Assembly (NCBI GenBank): GCA_017893485.1
Contig: CM030366.1
Location: 51,118,565 to 51,182,564 of the forward strand
Source: Hemerocallis citrina
Taxonomy: Eukaryota > Streptophyta > Magnoliopsida > Asparagales > Asphodelaceae
DNA: 64,000 bases
Direction: 5' to 3'
Below are positions 46,258-57,884 of the stretch, piece by piece. The translations under genes were made by a program, and so were the position numbers. Each line of letters begins with the position of its first letter. Position 1 is the first letter of the stretch. The notes beneath the pieces were generated by a model that did not search any database, was not told the DNA's origin, and saw only the letters and a list, made by a program, of their open reading frames with translations.

Positions 46258-46770
46258 TCAAATATCATGAAAATCACAAATACCTAGTTCTCTTCTTGAA
46301 GTTATGAAGGTGTCTTCTTTAAGGGGTTTGGTAAAAATATCAGCTACTTGTTTATCAGTAGAAATAAAGTCTAAAGAAATATCTCCTTTTAAAACATGAT
46401 CATGTAGAAAATGATGTCGAATATCAATATGTTTCGTACGTGAATGTTGAACCGGATTCTTAGATAAGTTAATGACACTGGTATTATCACACATTATTGA
46501 AGGTCTTTCAAAAGAAATACCATAATCTAATAGGGTTTGTTTCATCCATAAAATTTGGGCGCAAGCCAAACTTGCAGCGATATATTCAGCTTCTGTAGTA
46601 GATAGGGATACCAAATTTTGCTTCTTACTGCACCAAGAGACTAGTGAATGTCCCAAAAAGTGACATGTTCCACTAGTGCTCTTGCGGTCAGTTTTACTGC
46701 CAGCAAAATCAGCATCACTATATGACAAAAGTTGAAAATTATCGGTGCGTGGATAAAATAAACCATAATC
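46258..46770 (-). pseudogene. Element I RNase H
   Basis: Copia-type RNase H at the end of pol, which removes the RNA strand during cDNA synthesis. YSDADFAGSKTDRKSTSG, SLSTTEAEYIAA, CDNTS and DIFTKPL give the catalytic acidic residues. The frame from 46728 to the stop at 46258 is intact and shared with the RT upstream, separated from it by a stop near 46792. Confidence 0.92.
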
Positions 46771-47122
46771 AGATGTGCCTTTAATATATCTTTAAATTCG
46801 TTTCACAGCTTTCAAGTGAGATTCTTTAGGACTTGACTGATATCTAGCACACAAATATACACTGAACATAATGTCCGGTCTACTAGCAGTTATATATAAG
46901 AGTGAGCCAGTCATACCTCGATAGAGTTTCTGATCGACACTCTTACCTAATATATCTTTGTCAAGGGTAGTGGTAGTAGCCATAGGTGTGGCCTTACTAC
47001 TTGTGCTATCCATGTTAAAACGTTTGAGTAATTCCTTTGCATATTTTTCTTAATTAATGAATATGCCATTTTGTGACTACTTAATTTGTAGTCCAAAGAA
47101 ATAATTGAGTTCACCCATGTGA

Positions 47123-47548
47123 CTCATCTCAAACCCGTTTTTCATGGTGTTAGCAAACTCTTGACATAGATTGCTATTAGTAGAACCAAAAATTATATCT
47201 TCAACATATATTTGTATGATTAAAATATCATTCTTAATTCTTCTAATAAACAAAGTAGTATCTACTTTACCTATTTCAAAACCTATTTCTAAAAGAAAAG
47301 TCTTCAGTCGATCATACCAAGCACGAGGTGCTTGTCTCATCTCAAACCCGTTTTTCATGGTGTTAGCAAACTCTTGACATAGATTGCTATTAGTAGAACC
47401 AAAAATTGTATCGTCAACATATATTTGTATGATTAAAATATCATTCTTAATTCTTCTAATAAACAAAGTAGTATCTACTTTACCTATTTCAAAACCTGTT
47501 TCTAAAAGAAAAGTCTTCAGTCGATCATACCAAGCACGAGGTGCTTGT
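47123..47548 (-). repeat. 213-bp tandem duplication inside element I RT
   Basis: 47123-47335 and 47336-47548 are direct copies with about three mismatches by eye. All three change the amino acid (D to E in the active site and two T to I). Confidence 0.93.
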
Positions 47549-48151
47549 TTAAGACCGTATAAAGCCTTTTTCAATTTAAAAACATGGTTTGGGAATTGTT
47601 CATGTTCAAAACCTGGTGGTTGTTTAACATAAACATCCTCCTTAATAAACCCATTAAGGAATGTACTTTTAACATCCATTTGATAAAGTGTAAAATTCAT
47701 AAAACAAGCAAAAGATAATAAAATACGAATTGATTCTAATCTAGCAATAGGAGCATATGTTTCATCAAAATCTATGCCTTCTTCTTGATTATATCCTTGA
47801 GCAACTAGTCTAGCTTTGTTCCTAACAACTTGTCCTGATTCATCTAACTTATTCTTGAATACCCATTTAGTACCAATAATAGTATGATCAAGAGGTCGTG
47901 GAACTAAATCCCATACATCATTCCTTATGAATTGGTTTAACTCATCTTGCATGGCATTTATCCAAAATTCATTCTCACATGCTTCTTGTATGTTCCTCGG
48001 TTTAAAATCCGACAAGAAAGCTGTGTGAGATATCATATTAATATGTGATCTTGTCTGAATACCATGTGAGATGTCACCAATTATTAAGTCATGAGGATGA
48101 TCTCTAACTTCAACAAAAATTTTTGGTAAAGTTGGAGATATCACAACAGGA

Positions 48152-48222
48152 TCAGTCGACTTGACAAGTTCCTCAGTCGACTTTTTCACATCAGTCGACT
48201 TGACTTCCTTATCGGTCGACTT
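48152..48222. repeat. GTCGAC palindrome cluster in element I coding linker
   Basis: Four (A/G)GTCGACT copies lie about 21 bases apart inside the pol frame and give repeated Lys-Ser-Thr-(Asp/Glu) units. Confidence 0.8.
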
Positions 48223-48399
48223 ATCCGCAAGACTAGTTTGTTCTAAAGATGTAATTACTTTATTCAAAGGTGATGAATCAGTTTAATCATCTTCAATTAA
48301 ATTCGATGAAGGCAGAGATTCATCAAATGTAACATGCATGGATTCTTCAATAGTCATTGTTGACTTGTTGAAGATTCTATATGCTTTACTCCTATTTGA

Positions 48400-49587
48400 C
48401 TATCCTACAAAGATACCCTCATTAGATCTAGGGTCAAATTTATCTAAATTATCTTTAGTGTTCAGAATAAAATACTTACAACCAAATGTCTTAAAGTAAG
48501 AGACCTTAGAAATTTTATTAAAAAATAACTCATAACAAGTCTTCTTTAGCTTAGGCCTTATCAAGATTCTGTTTAAAATATAACAAGCTGTAGCAACAGC
48601 TTCAGCCCAAAAATACTTAGGTAAATTGATTTCAACAGGCATGGTACGTGCACATTCTTGCAAAGTCCTGTTCTTCCTTTCAACCACTCCATTTTGTGGT
48701 GAAGCTCTAGAAAATGCAAATGAATGAGTTATACTATTCTTGTTGCAATATTCTGCAAACGTTTTATTTTCAAATTCTTCACCATGATCACTTCTAATAG
48801 TGACTATGGTTAGAGACTTTTGATTTTGAATTCGTTTACAAAAATTTGCAAATTCTTCAAAAGCATCCTTTTTATGTTTTAAAAAGAAAGTCCAAGTGAA
48901 TCGTGAAAAATCTTCTACTAAAACAAACACATATCTACTTTTATTTAAAGAAGCAACTCTAGTAGGGCCAAATAAATCCAAATGGATTAATTCGAGCGGT
49001 CTACTAGTAGAAATTACTTCTTTTGTTTTAAAAGTAGATTTAATTTGTTTATCTAGTTGACATGCATCACATAACTTGTCCTTTTTAAAGGATAGTCTTG
49101 GCAGCCCTTTAACTAGGTTGTACTTAGACAATTTAGAAAGATTTTTCATATTCACATGACCAAAACGTCTATGCCAAAGGCAAGAATCATTATTAGAATC
49201 TACTAAACAAAAATCATTTGAAAACTCGTTTGCTTTCAAACATAACTCATAAATGTTATTTTTCCTAAAACCTTGAAAAATTATGTTTTGTATGGCAGAA
49301 TCATAAATTAAACAAGCATCTTTTTCAAACATGATTTGATAACCTTTATCACAAAGTTGACTAATACTTAACAAATTATGCTTAAATCCACTAAGTAATA
49401 AAATATTTTCTATAGAAGGGTTAGTGTCCTTACCGACCATACCAATTCCTATGACTTTTTCTTTATTGTTGTCACCAAATGTAACTGTTTCTCCATCAAT
49501 GTTTTGTATGGTAGATAGGAGGTTGGCATGACCAGTTATATGCTTAGAACATCCGCTGTCAAGTATCCAACGATCTTTCTTTGGTAC
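48400..49587 (-). pseudogene. Element I protease and integrase
   Basis: The protease active site is DRWILDSGCSKHITGH near 49550; a TAG at 49588-49590 closes the frame just upstream. Integrase follows with the zinc finger LWHRRFGH...LCDACQ and the D, D, E residues in LIHLDLFGP, IRSDHGEEF and VVERKNRTLQE, so the visible catalytic residues are intact. The frame stops at 48398-48400 (after SNEGIFVG) just before RT, and RT continues in the same frame. Protease followed by integrase before RT is the copia order. Confidence 0.92.
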
Positions 49588-49590
49588 CTA

Positions 49591-50291
49591 TAAAATATCC
49601 AATGTGAATATGGTTCCCTTTTTATTGGGTCCAAGAAATATTAGTTTGTTGGAAACCAAATCCTTGATGAGTTTGATTTTCCACCATAAGTAGCAATAAA
49701 ATTAGCAGAATTACATACATTCAGCAAATATGAATTAATATAAGCAATTCTATCTTTTGAACTCAAGTTGACTGGAACCCATACATATTTGCTCTATCCA
49801 GTCGACTTTATAACACCTTTCAGTCGACTTCTACTATCTGTCAGTCGACTGGGAGGTAATATAGGTCGACTTATATGAGGTTTTAGTCTTGTTGAATAAG
49901 ACTCAATACCTCTGGACAGGCGACTGGTGGATGGATACAGTCGACTTGGCTGAATTTTAGATTTGCTTTTATCAGTAGAATTTACAAACTTAGGCTTTTC
50001 AAAGAACTCATAAAGTTTATTTCTAACACTGGAAATAGATATAGGTTTATTTATACTAGTGTTCTTAGTAGAATGATCTTTTTCAAGTGATTTTTTAAAA
50101 CCAAGTCCAAACTTTTGACTAGATTTTACTTGATTTTGAAGAACATCATTTTAATTCTCTTTTCCTTTGTTAAACTTAGATACGTTCTTGGATATCTCTT
50201 CATAATTTTTCTTTAGAGATTCAAGATCCATATCTAAACTTGAAATACGAGAATTTAAATATTTTACTTCTTTATCAAGGTTAAGATTTTC
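49591..50291 (-). pseudogene. Element I gag-pol linker: coiled coil and palindrome-rich segment
   Basis: In the gag frame the sequence continues after TAA 50292 with a Leu/Lys/Glu heptad-like stretch (EVKYLNSRISSLDMDLESL), consistent with the coiled coil known in Sirevirus Gag. Further stops are at 50151 and beyond. Between 49799 and 49948 five GTCGAC palindromes (plus two decayed ones) code for Ser-Arg-Leu and Ser-Thr repeats. The frame must shift by one before the protease at about 49590. Confidence 0.65.
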
Positions 50292-51359
50292 TTAAGAAAG
50301 TGTTTGATTAACTTTCTTTAAGTTCTTAACTCTAATCTTTTCTTTTTTCAGTTCTTGAAAAAATTCATTGAAGGCATCAAGTAAATTATTTGAATCATAC
50401 TCATTACTTACTTGATTCTGTGACGCCATGAAACACACGTTTGCAACCTCGTTGGTCTCATCAATTTCTTCTTCTGAAGAAGAATCACTATCATCCCAAG
50501 TTGCTTGGTATGCCTTTTTGTTTTTGACGAACTTTTTCTTTGTGTACTTATCCTTCTTGAAATTGGATGTCTTTCCCTTGGATTTTGCATTCTCTAGTGG
50601 ACAGTTCTTCTTCATATGGCCTACCTTGTTACACCTGAAACACGTTGGAGGATCATTAGAATCTTTAAACTTTGAATTAAGCTTACCTTTCCTTAGGAAC
50701 TTTTTGAATATCCTTGTGAACATGGCAATCTCCTCCTCATCTTCTTCTTCATCTTCGGAGTCTGAAATGGAATTGAATGCCAATGTCTTCTTCTTTGATT
50801 GTTGTGGTTTGGCATCCTTCTTACGTTCTTCAATTTGTACTTCATAAGCCATAAGATTTCCCACAAGATTCTCAAGAGAAAGTTATGATAAATCATTGGC
50901 CTCTTCTATGGCAATGGTCTTCTTCTCCCATTCGGGGGTTAGTGCATGGAGTACCTTTCTCACCATCTCTGCTTGAGTGTATGTCTTTCCAAGTGCCACA
51001 AATGAGTTTATTATGTCTGTGAATCTAGTAATCATCTCGGAAACACTCTCATTCTCCTTCATGCGGAACATTTCAAACCTGTGAACAAGAACAGATATTT
51101 TAGATTCTTTCACTTTGTTTGTTCCTTCATGAGTTACCTCGAGTGTGCGCCAAATTTGATGTGCAGTTGTTGCATTTGACACACGGTTGAACTCTTCCTT
51201 TGTAAGAGCACAGAATAACGCATTCATTACTTTTGCATTGTTCATTGTATGGTTCTTCATGTTGTCGTTCCATTGTGCATATGGAATGGTAGGAGCGGTG
51301 TACTCTATTTCCGTCATGTCCCATATTTCATAGTTGATTGATTGTAGGTAGATCTTCAT
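50292..51359 (-). pseudogene. Element I gag (copia-type, UBN2-like) with zinc knuckle
   Basis: Start ATG at 51359 (MKIYLQSINYEIWDM), about 115 bases from the primer site. The capsid part has MNALFCALTKEEFNRVSN, AHQIWRTLEVTHEGT and ALTPEWEKK, typical of plant copia Gag. One TAA at 50883 splits an otherwise continuous frame. The zinc knuckle CFRCNKVGHMKKNC (C-x2-C-x4-H-x4-C) is intact near 50615-50655, followed by a Lys-rich and then a Glu-rich tail ending at TAA 50292. Gag coats and packages the RNA. Confidence 0.9.
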
Positions 51360-51475
51360 TCTACACTTTCAATAACTGTAATTTGTTCTATCGAAGAGAG
51401 GTGGCCTTTGTGTAGATTGGCCTTCATGGTACGTACTGATTTGCATTTGAAGTAGTTGCCATTGCACTCAACCAG

Positions 51476-51487
51476 GCTCTGATACCA
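51476..51487 (-). other. Element I primer binding site (tRNA-Met type)
   Basis: On the minus strand TGGTATCAGAGC begins two bases after the LTR end (...GGATCCAACA). The leader to the gag ATG (51360-51475) contains nothing else recognisable. Confidence 0.9.
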
Positions 51488-51489
51488 AG

Positions 51490-52955
51490 TGTTGGATCCT
51501 GTAGGCAAGGCAATAAACACTAGAGAGGGAGTGAATAGTGTTTTATAAAAAATAAAAAGCGGAATTAAGATTTTCTTCTGCTCAGTCGACTTGAAAGGAT
51601 AAACCAGTCGACTGAAGCGACAATAGAAAAGTATTTTTCAGGAGAGTCTGTGGAGTCGACTTAGAGATGAGACAGTCGACTTATCACACAAATTTCACGG
51701 AGTAGTACGAGTCTGACCAGTCGACTTACAGGAGTACACAGTCGACTGTCCAGACAAGTTTCACTGAAAAATTATAAACTGAGAAAAATGAAATGCAAGT
51801 TCAGAGAGATACAACCACAGAGTACACACGATGTATCCTGGTTCAATCCTCCCGACCTACATCCAGTCCCCAAGCAACCCACTTGAGATTTTCCACTATT
51901 CTTGAAAAATATTACAAGAATACCCTATGGCGTTTAGACAACAACCTTGTCAACCCGTAGTCATTTCTCTCAACCAGAGAAAGCAACCCACTCTTCCACC
52001 AAGAGTGACAAACCTGACACTACTCCCTAGAGTCCTACTCTCCAACCGAGAGGAAAAGAAAAACATTAAAATTGTTTACAATCAACCTTTAGCCTTGTTG
52101 TGATTATAATTTTGTACGTGGCTATTTGGTCGACTTCTAAATTCAGTCCAAAATGAAATCAATGTTATGCTGGACTGAAAACAGAGAACTAAGACTTAGT
52201 GAGTTTTGAAAGCTTTTCTATCTTGAATGCACAATACTTAAACTTTTTCTCAAAATTGCTTGGAAGTCTTTAAAGGTGATTCTAAGGCTATATTTATAGA
52301 CTAGAATTCCTGGTCGTTGTAAAAACAGTTTCTCATAACTGTTAATCAACGGATAAATAACAGATAGATGTGTTGAATTCGAAAATTAGCTTTTGAAATT
52401 AGTAAACTGTCGAAATCACTTGAACAGTCGACTGGGTTGCCTCTATGAGTCGACTGGTCAGAGTTTGAATAAGATCAGGGCCGTTTTGTACAGACTCAAT
52501 CGACTGGTAATAAATGGCAGTCGACTGGTACTCAATAGCTGATCTAGTTCAAGCTATTTCGACCTTTAGATTTTATAAAAACACACAGTTATAAAAAATT
52601 ATATGTGAGTGTGTGTGTGTGACAAGGCTGTACATCAATCTAAGACTCAACAAAGAGAAAAATTACATTTTTACAAGACACAAATATAAGACTTTGAAGC
52701 TTTGGTCATGACTTGAGTCTTGAGTCTTGAGTCTTGAGTCTTGAGTCCTGAGTCTTGAGTCCTGAGTCTTGAGTGAAGTTTTTTTTGGCCATTGTCTTTA
52801 TCTGGAGCTGTGCTTGATCATTGTTCAGCTATAGAATATTGTTTGAGGCCTTTGTGTATCATATATGATAACTTTTGATACAACCTCCAATTATATAAAG
52901 CATAGCACAAACATATTTTGCATTGTGTTGTAATCATCAAGATCAAGAATCAACA
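51490..52955 (-). repeat. Element I 5' LTR (1466 bp)
   Basis: On the minus strand it runs from TGTTGATTCTTG (52955) to GGATCCAACA (51490). GTCGAC palindromes cluster near its end (six between 51583 and 51748) and middle (four between 52129 and 52528). A GAGTCTT/GAGTCCT heptamer run at about 52705-52775 is longer than in the 3' LTR (about 44075-44115). A TG microsatellite lies at about 52605-52623. Confidence 0.9.
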
Positions 52956-55430
52956 AAAAATAGCACTTATAGTGTAGTTGGGCCTAGAGACGACTCTTGT
53001 TTGTATTTTTCTTGATGGGTTTTGTCTCTATTGTGAAAACTTGACCATATTTGCCTCATGACAAAATCTTGACATGAATTAACTTAGGTTTTGCATGTTC
53101 TTGATTTGATCAGGTATGTGGGATTTTTGTGAGAATTTGGGGTATTTGTTGGGATCCATGTAATAACTTTGGTTTAGATATGTTAATTACCCTATTTCAT
53201 GTTGTTTGGATACTTGGTAGACTAGATTTCATGTTTGGTTGTGTTTGGATCAAGTTTCGTTTGAATTATGTTGATTTTGGTTTTTGAGGAAAATCTGTAT
53301 TTTGTCGATGTTCTGTTTTGAATTATTTTTTAGACCATATTAAAGTCAGAATCTTAATTTCAGTATAAAACATGAGTTTTAGAGAATTTCATCTATTTTC
53401 AAACCCCTCTGATCTTGCTCGATTTCATTTTCGTATGAGTGACTTATGACTGTTTTACTGCAGAGGTGTATTATACTTCCAGATTTCATTTCTCGACAAT
53501 TTTGTTGATTAAATTATTTTGTTACGTGTGCTACACATATTATTTTGATCTGAAACTTTGCACAGTTTTTGTATACCTATCTAGGGATTACCCAGAACTT
53601 TGGTAGATTTTATTGATGGGTTTTATATGTCGTTTCATGCATGTTTACAAAAGTATACTTGTTGTATTTTTCTTGCTGTTCTGTAAAGAATCGTATTTTT
53701 ACCCTATTTCCTGTTACTGTATGAAAAATGTTTATGAAATATAAAAGTTAGGTTAATTTGTCTATTTTTATCTCCCTTTGGTGGATTTGGATTTCGTTTC
53801 ACGGCTTGCGATGTATTTTAGTTTTCGTACAACAGTGTTGGGTATTCCAGATTTGCCAAACTATCAGTTCTTGTTATTTTCTGATTTTTGTTGGCTAAAC
53901 TAATTTTACTGGAAAATTATCAAACTTTATATTCTGATTTTAGGCATCTAGGGGAATATCCCAGATTTTTCCTGAATTTATTTGAGAGGTTTTAATGCTA
54001 TTTTTCTGACTGAGAATTCATTTTACTGATTTCTGACTGTACGTGTTTTCTGGATTCAAATTAGTTTTGAGTTATGATTTTGTGAAATATGATATGACTT
54101 ATTTATATTCTCTGGATTTGTGTGGGAGTCTATTTTTCAGATTCTTCAACGGATCCAGATTTGCATTTCTGTAGCGACGGGATTCACTGTTTTAGTACTG
54201 TACTGTCTTGCTGACCTGAATATGAACATACACTGTTTTGCTCGTTTATGTGACTGTATATCCTCTATGCATGTTTATTTGTTTTCCTGAACCTAATACT
54301 GATTATACCATGTTAGTTTGACACTATTCCGTACACTTTCATACCTGTTTGATGACCATAATAAAAGTAACCAAGCCGGGGTTTATGGGAAAGATCTAGT
54401 AGTGGGAAAGCATAGAAATGTGTACTTATAAGGGGGCCCGTGTTTCCCATCTGATTATCTATTATGAGATCATGCAAGATTTTGATTATCTGTTACCCAA
54501 CTACATACTTCCTACGAGAGGGTGTACTTGGAGGGGACTTAGTCCTATCTGTTGCATGATCGTCTGTTATCTGTCTGTCTGAAATCTATTATCTGATATC
54601 TATCTGAACCCTGAGTACACAGCCCTATATGATCCCCTACGAAATCTACAAACGTAACTGTTTTGAATGTAGCAATCATGTGATAAAAGGATGGCACATG
54701 AAGTGTTACCTAGTTAGTAATTAAAACAAGACTTATAAAAATCTGTATCTGTATCTGAAATCTAAAATCTGAAATCTGAATCTGTTATATGTATCTGGCT
54801 ATCTGTTATCTGATTATCTGATTATCTGTTATCTGTCTGACATTATCACATGACACTATTATTTGACACTATCTGTATTTCCGTCTGCATGATATTTGAC
54901 TTTGACACTTAACACATGTTAGTATACCATGCTAGATCTGTTTCTGCTATTAATTAGATTTGTTTAGTTTTTCCCATGTACTTGTATCCTACATTATAAG
55001 TGACCCGTAACTTGCAATTGAAGGGTACTTGTTTTCTTTTTCTTTCTCCTGCAAAGTTACTAATTGCAGATCAGGATGGTCAGCTGCCAGATGGTATTGG
55101 CGAGATGATGTATTAGTGCTTGATGTTTCTGCTTTATTATTAATATTATTTGTTGCTAGAACTTGGATAAAATGTACTTGATTACTTGGATATTTCTTTG
55201 TATTTGGACGATGTGACCCAGAATATTTGACTTGTTCAGAATTTGAATATTTGAGATTATTATATTCGGTTTCAAGTAATTTCTGTTGGTATCTTGTTTC
55301 AATTATGCATGTCTGGTTGTATCTTTTGCTTCTGACTCTGATTATTTCTGTGATATGTTGTAAAGATTCTTGAACAACTTATGGATGATGAAAATCATTC
55401 GCTGGGCTTTTTGGGAAGCGGGGCATGACA
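52956..55430 (+). repeat. Solo LTR H, right part
   Basis: It resumes chromovirus LTR sequence (CACTTATAGTGTAGTTGGG, as at 16060 in D) and ends GGGGCATGACA, followed by the ATTTT target duplication. At about 54745-54840 there is a microsatellite of (T)ATCTG units. No coding signal. Confidence 0.88.
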
Positions 55431-56766
55431 ATTTTACCCATGAATATATGTGAATACAACATGTATTAGTCAAGTTCTACTTCTTCAAAAAATGTCAAAA
55501 CAGTGCATGGACATACACAACAGTAAAGGTTAGGTTTTTGTTTACTTTTACTCTTCCACATCATACAAATCTCAAAGTATTTACTAAATCGGTAACAACC
55601 TGAATGAAAGCAACCTACTCATGATTAAAATGCAATTATAACAATCATTCATCAAGTTCTTTACTCATCAAAACCCCAAACAGTGTGTGTATGCGTACTC
55701 AACATTAAAGAACTCATCTTTATCCAGATTTGTGCATCTTTTCAAATAATCTCATTACAATCAATTAAAACAGAAAGTATGTGAAGGGAATTAACCTACT
55801 CATGATTTCTATTAGGTTCTTTAACAATCTCAAATCATCCATATGAAGTTTTAATCATCAAAGAATAGGTTTCATGAAAAGATTCAATTTTTAGTTCATC
55901 TATTCATCAAAATTTCATATTATAATCATGCTTTCTAATACACAATCATCACATACAACATGCTTAGAACAATAAGAAAACAAACATATGTCACTCACCT
56001 TATTGAAGAATCAACCAAAGACAATAAAGAAAATAAGAAAATCCTTCCTTTCGCAAGAAAACCAAGATCCTCGCTTGAAATTCCAAGAAAATAATAATAA
56101 ATAAAACCCCTTTGTGTAGCACAGCAAGGGATGGCTGCACTTTCTTATTAATAGGCCAGAAATCCAAGTAATTAGGGTTTGTGAATAGATTTGTAAAATA
56201 TCTCTTTTAAATATATCTTTACATATTTAAATCCATATACTTGAAAATAAGATAAAACCAACTTAATTAAGATTTAAAAACAAAAGTAAACCTCCAGATC
56301 TGGCCGACACTGTTTATAAAACCCAAAAAATGAAATTTGTACTTTTTGCCCTCTAAGTGACAATTTTGCAAAAAGACCCTTCTTTAACAAAACTTGCAAA
56401 ATAACCCAAATTTATCAAAACAAAAAGTAAACTCTTTACCTATGAGTTGGCTAGGCATCATGCTCGGCGCTAAAATCCAAAAATCTGGAGTTTTCACTCC
56501 AAGTGGTAATTTTGCACAAAAATCCCTCTTTTTGTAATATTTGTAAATAGGTCAAATAAATATTAGAAAAATCTAAAAAATTCACCAATAATATATAATA
56601 ATAAATAATGGGCTTTCCCAAAATAATTTCTGACTTTGAACTTCCCTAGAAAATATTTGCACGTGTAAAAAGATAAATTTCTGAAAAATATTTATTACAT
56701 CACCAAAAATCGTTTTAATCCATTTAATAATCTTAAAAGCATTATTTAAAAATCTGGGGTATTAAA
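55431..56766 (-). repeat. Solo LTR E, segment 3
   Basis: The last part of E, ending TCTGGGGTATTAAA, which parallels the G end CCAGGGTATTACA with the terminal CA changed to AA. GTAAC follows and pairs with GTAAT at 11390-11394. AT-rich, no gene seen. Confidence 0.72.
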
Positions 56767-57678
56767 GTAACATTTCCAACTGTTATTACATGTCGATTTA
56801 ATAAATAATTAATTAACAAGCCGGGGTTTAAGGGTGATTTAAGTAGTGGACAATGTAGTGACTGTACTCGAAGGAGAGGCTGTGTTTCCCTAAATAGTGT
56901 CATCTCTATCTACCGTATAGTGTATCATGGCCAATGATCATAATATTTATCAAAGAGTGAACAGTGATTAGTGAATAATGATTATTGTTGCCGAGTACAT
57001 GATCTACATAGTACACCAGTTAGATCTAAACGATATTGGTTGTATGCATCGAGCCGGTGGTATGGGACGCAGTAGTACCTACATTAGTTAGGACTAAAAT
57101 GAATAATAGACTTAAGATTGTCATCACGTCATCATTACATATTGTCATCATTAGAGAATATTGTTATCATTATTGTTTACCGCTATTGTTATCATTATTG
57201 TTATTGTTATTGACTATCCGTATTTCCATTGTTTACTGCCTTTCTCTACTTGGTGTCCATGACTTTCTCTAAGGACATATTATTCTCTCTTTTTAGATAA
57301 ACAGCTTGCAGGTAATCAAGGAGAACTGCCTGATGGATTGGAAGAACAATACTGGCGAAGGAATTGATAGCATCGTCGCTGATTTATTTATCATTTATGT
57401 TATAAATATTTAAATAATTGAATATTGTTATTTTATTGTATTGTGTGCAGTTGACCCCAGGATTGTTATTCTTTTCCAGATTTGGTAATCTTATTGCTAT
57501 TTCATGTTGCAATTTATTTTTTTATTCATGTGGTTATTCTTATAAGCATGCGTGGTTGTATCGCTTTCATGTTTATGTTGTTGAGTTGAATAAGTAACAG
57601 CTTATGGATGACGCTAGTCATTCGTTGGGCCAATGTCACGCGCTTGTGTTTCGTATTTTTTGGAAGTGGGGCGTGACA
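56767..57678 (+). repeat. LTR shared by elements B and C, right part
   Basis: It continues the LTR interrupted at 11394. It holds AACAAGCCGGGGTTTAAGGG, GAGCCGGTGGTATGGG and the terminal GGAAGTGGGGCGTGACA, and is followed by element C's primer site. It therefore acts as C's 5' LTR end. Confidence 0.85.
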
Positions 57679-57688
57679 GGATTTTTTG

Positions 57689-57700
57689 TGGTAACAGAGC
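57689..57700 (+). other. Element C primer binding site (one mismatch)
   Basis: TGGTAACAGAGC differs from TGGTATCAGAGC at one base and lies ten bases after the LTR end. Confidence 0.8.
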
Positions 57701-57884
57701 CCCAAGTTTGGATGATATATCAATCAAACATAACTAACATATGTAGGTTTGTCTTTGGCTGAAATATTAGTCAGGTTTGGGTTTAACTGATTTGACTCAA
57801 CCATCTTTACAATACGTGAATCACATGGATAATTGATAAACAACTTATATCTGGATGCTAACCATTTTGTTTTTATTGCAGACC

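Larger units (their letters stand above)
46792..48300 (-). pseudogene. Element I reverse transcriptase with duplicated active-site segment
   Basis: Copia [78 protein letters not shown], then the active-site block. A 213-bp segment is tandemly duplicated in frame (71 residues). The upstream copy (47336-47548) reads YVDD, the downstream copy (47123-47335) YVED. The frame then continues with [13 protein letters not shown] to a TAA at 47077, and the connection region (RGMTGSLLYITASRPD) follows at 47013-46792. Upstream, at about 48152-48222, palindromes encode repeated KSTD units. Further stops lie near 48283 and 47050. The duplicated polypeptide is unlikely to fold normally. Confidence 0.92.
43162..52955 (-). 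mobile_element. Element I: Sirevirus-like Ty1/copia retrotransposon (minus strand)
   Basis: It lies on the minus strand: 5' LTR 51490-52955, primer site, gag, PR-IN-RT-RH in copia order, an extra ORF, purine tracts, and a truncated 3' LTR 43162-44294. The extra ORF after pol, multiple GGGGGAG tracts, a coiled-coil Gag tail and palindromes in the LTR fit the Sirevirus (SIRE/Maximus) lineage. Pol is in one frame from 49587 to 46258 with a few stops. About 29 GTCGAC-centred palindromes are spread through LTRs, untranslated and coding parts. The 3' LTR has lost its last about 307 bases. Confidence 0.9.
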
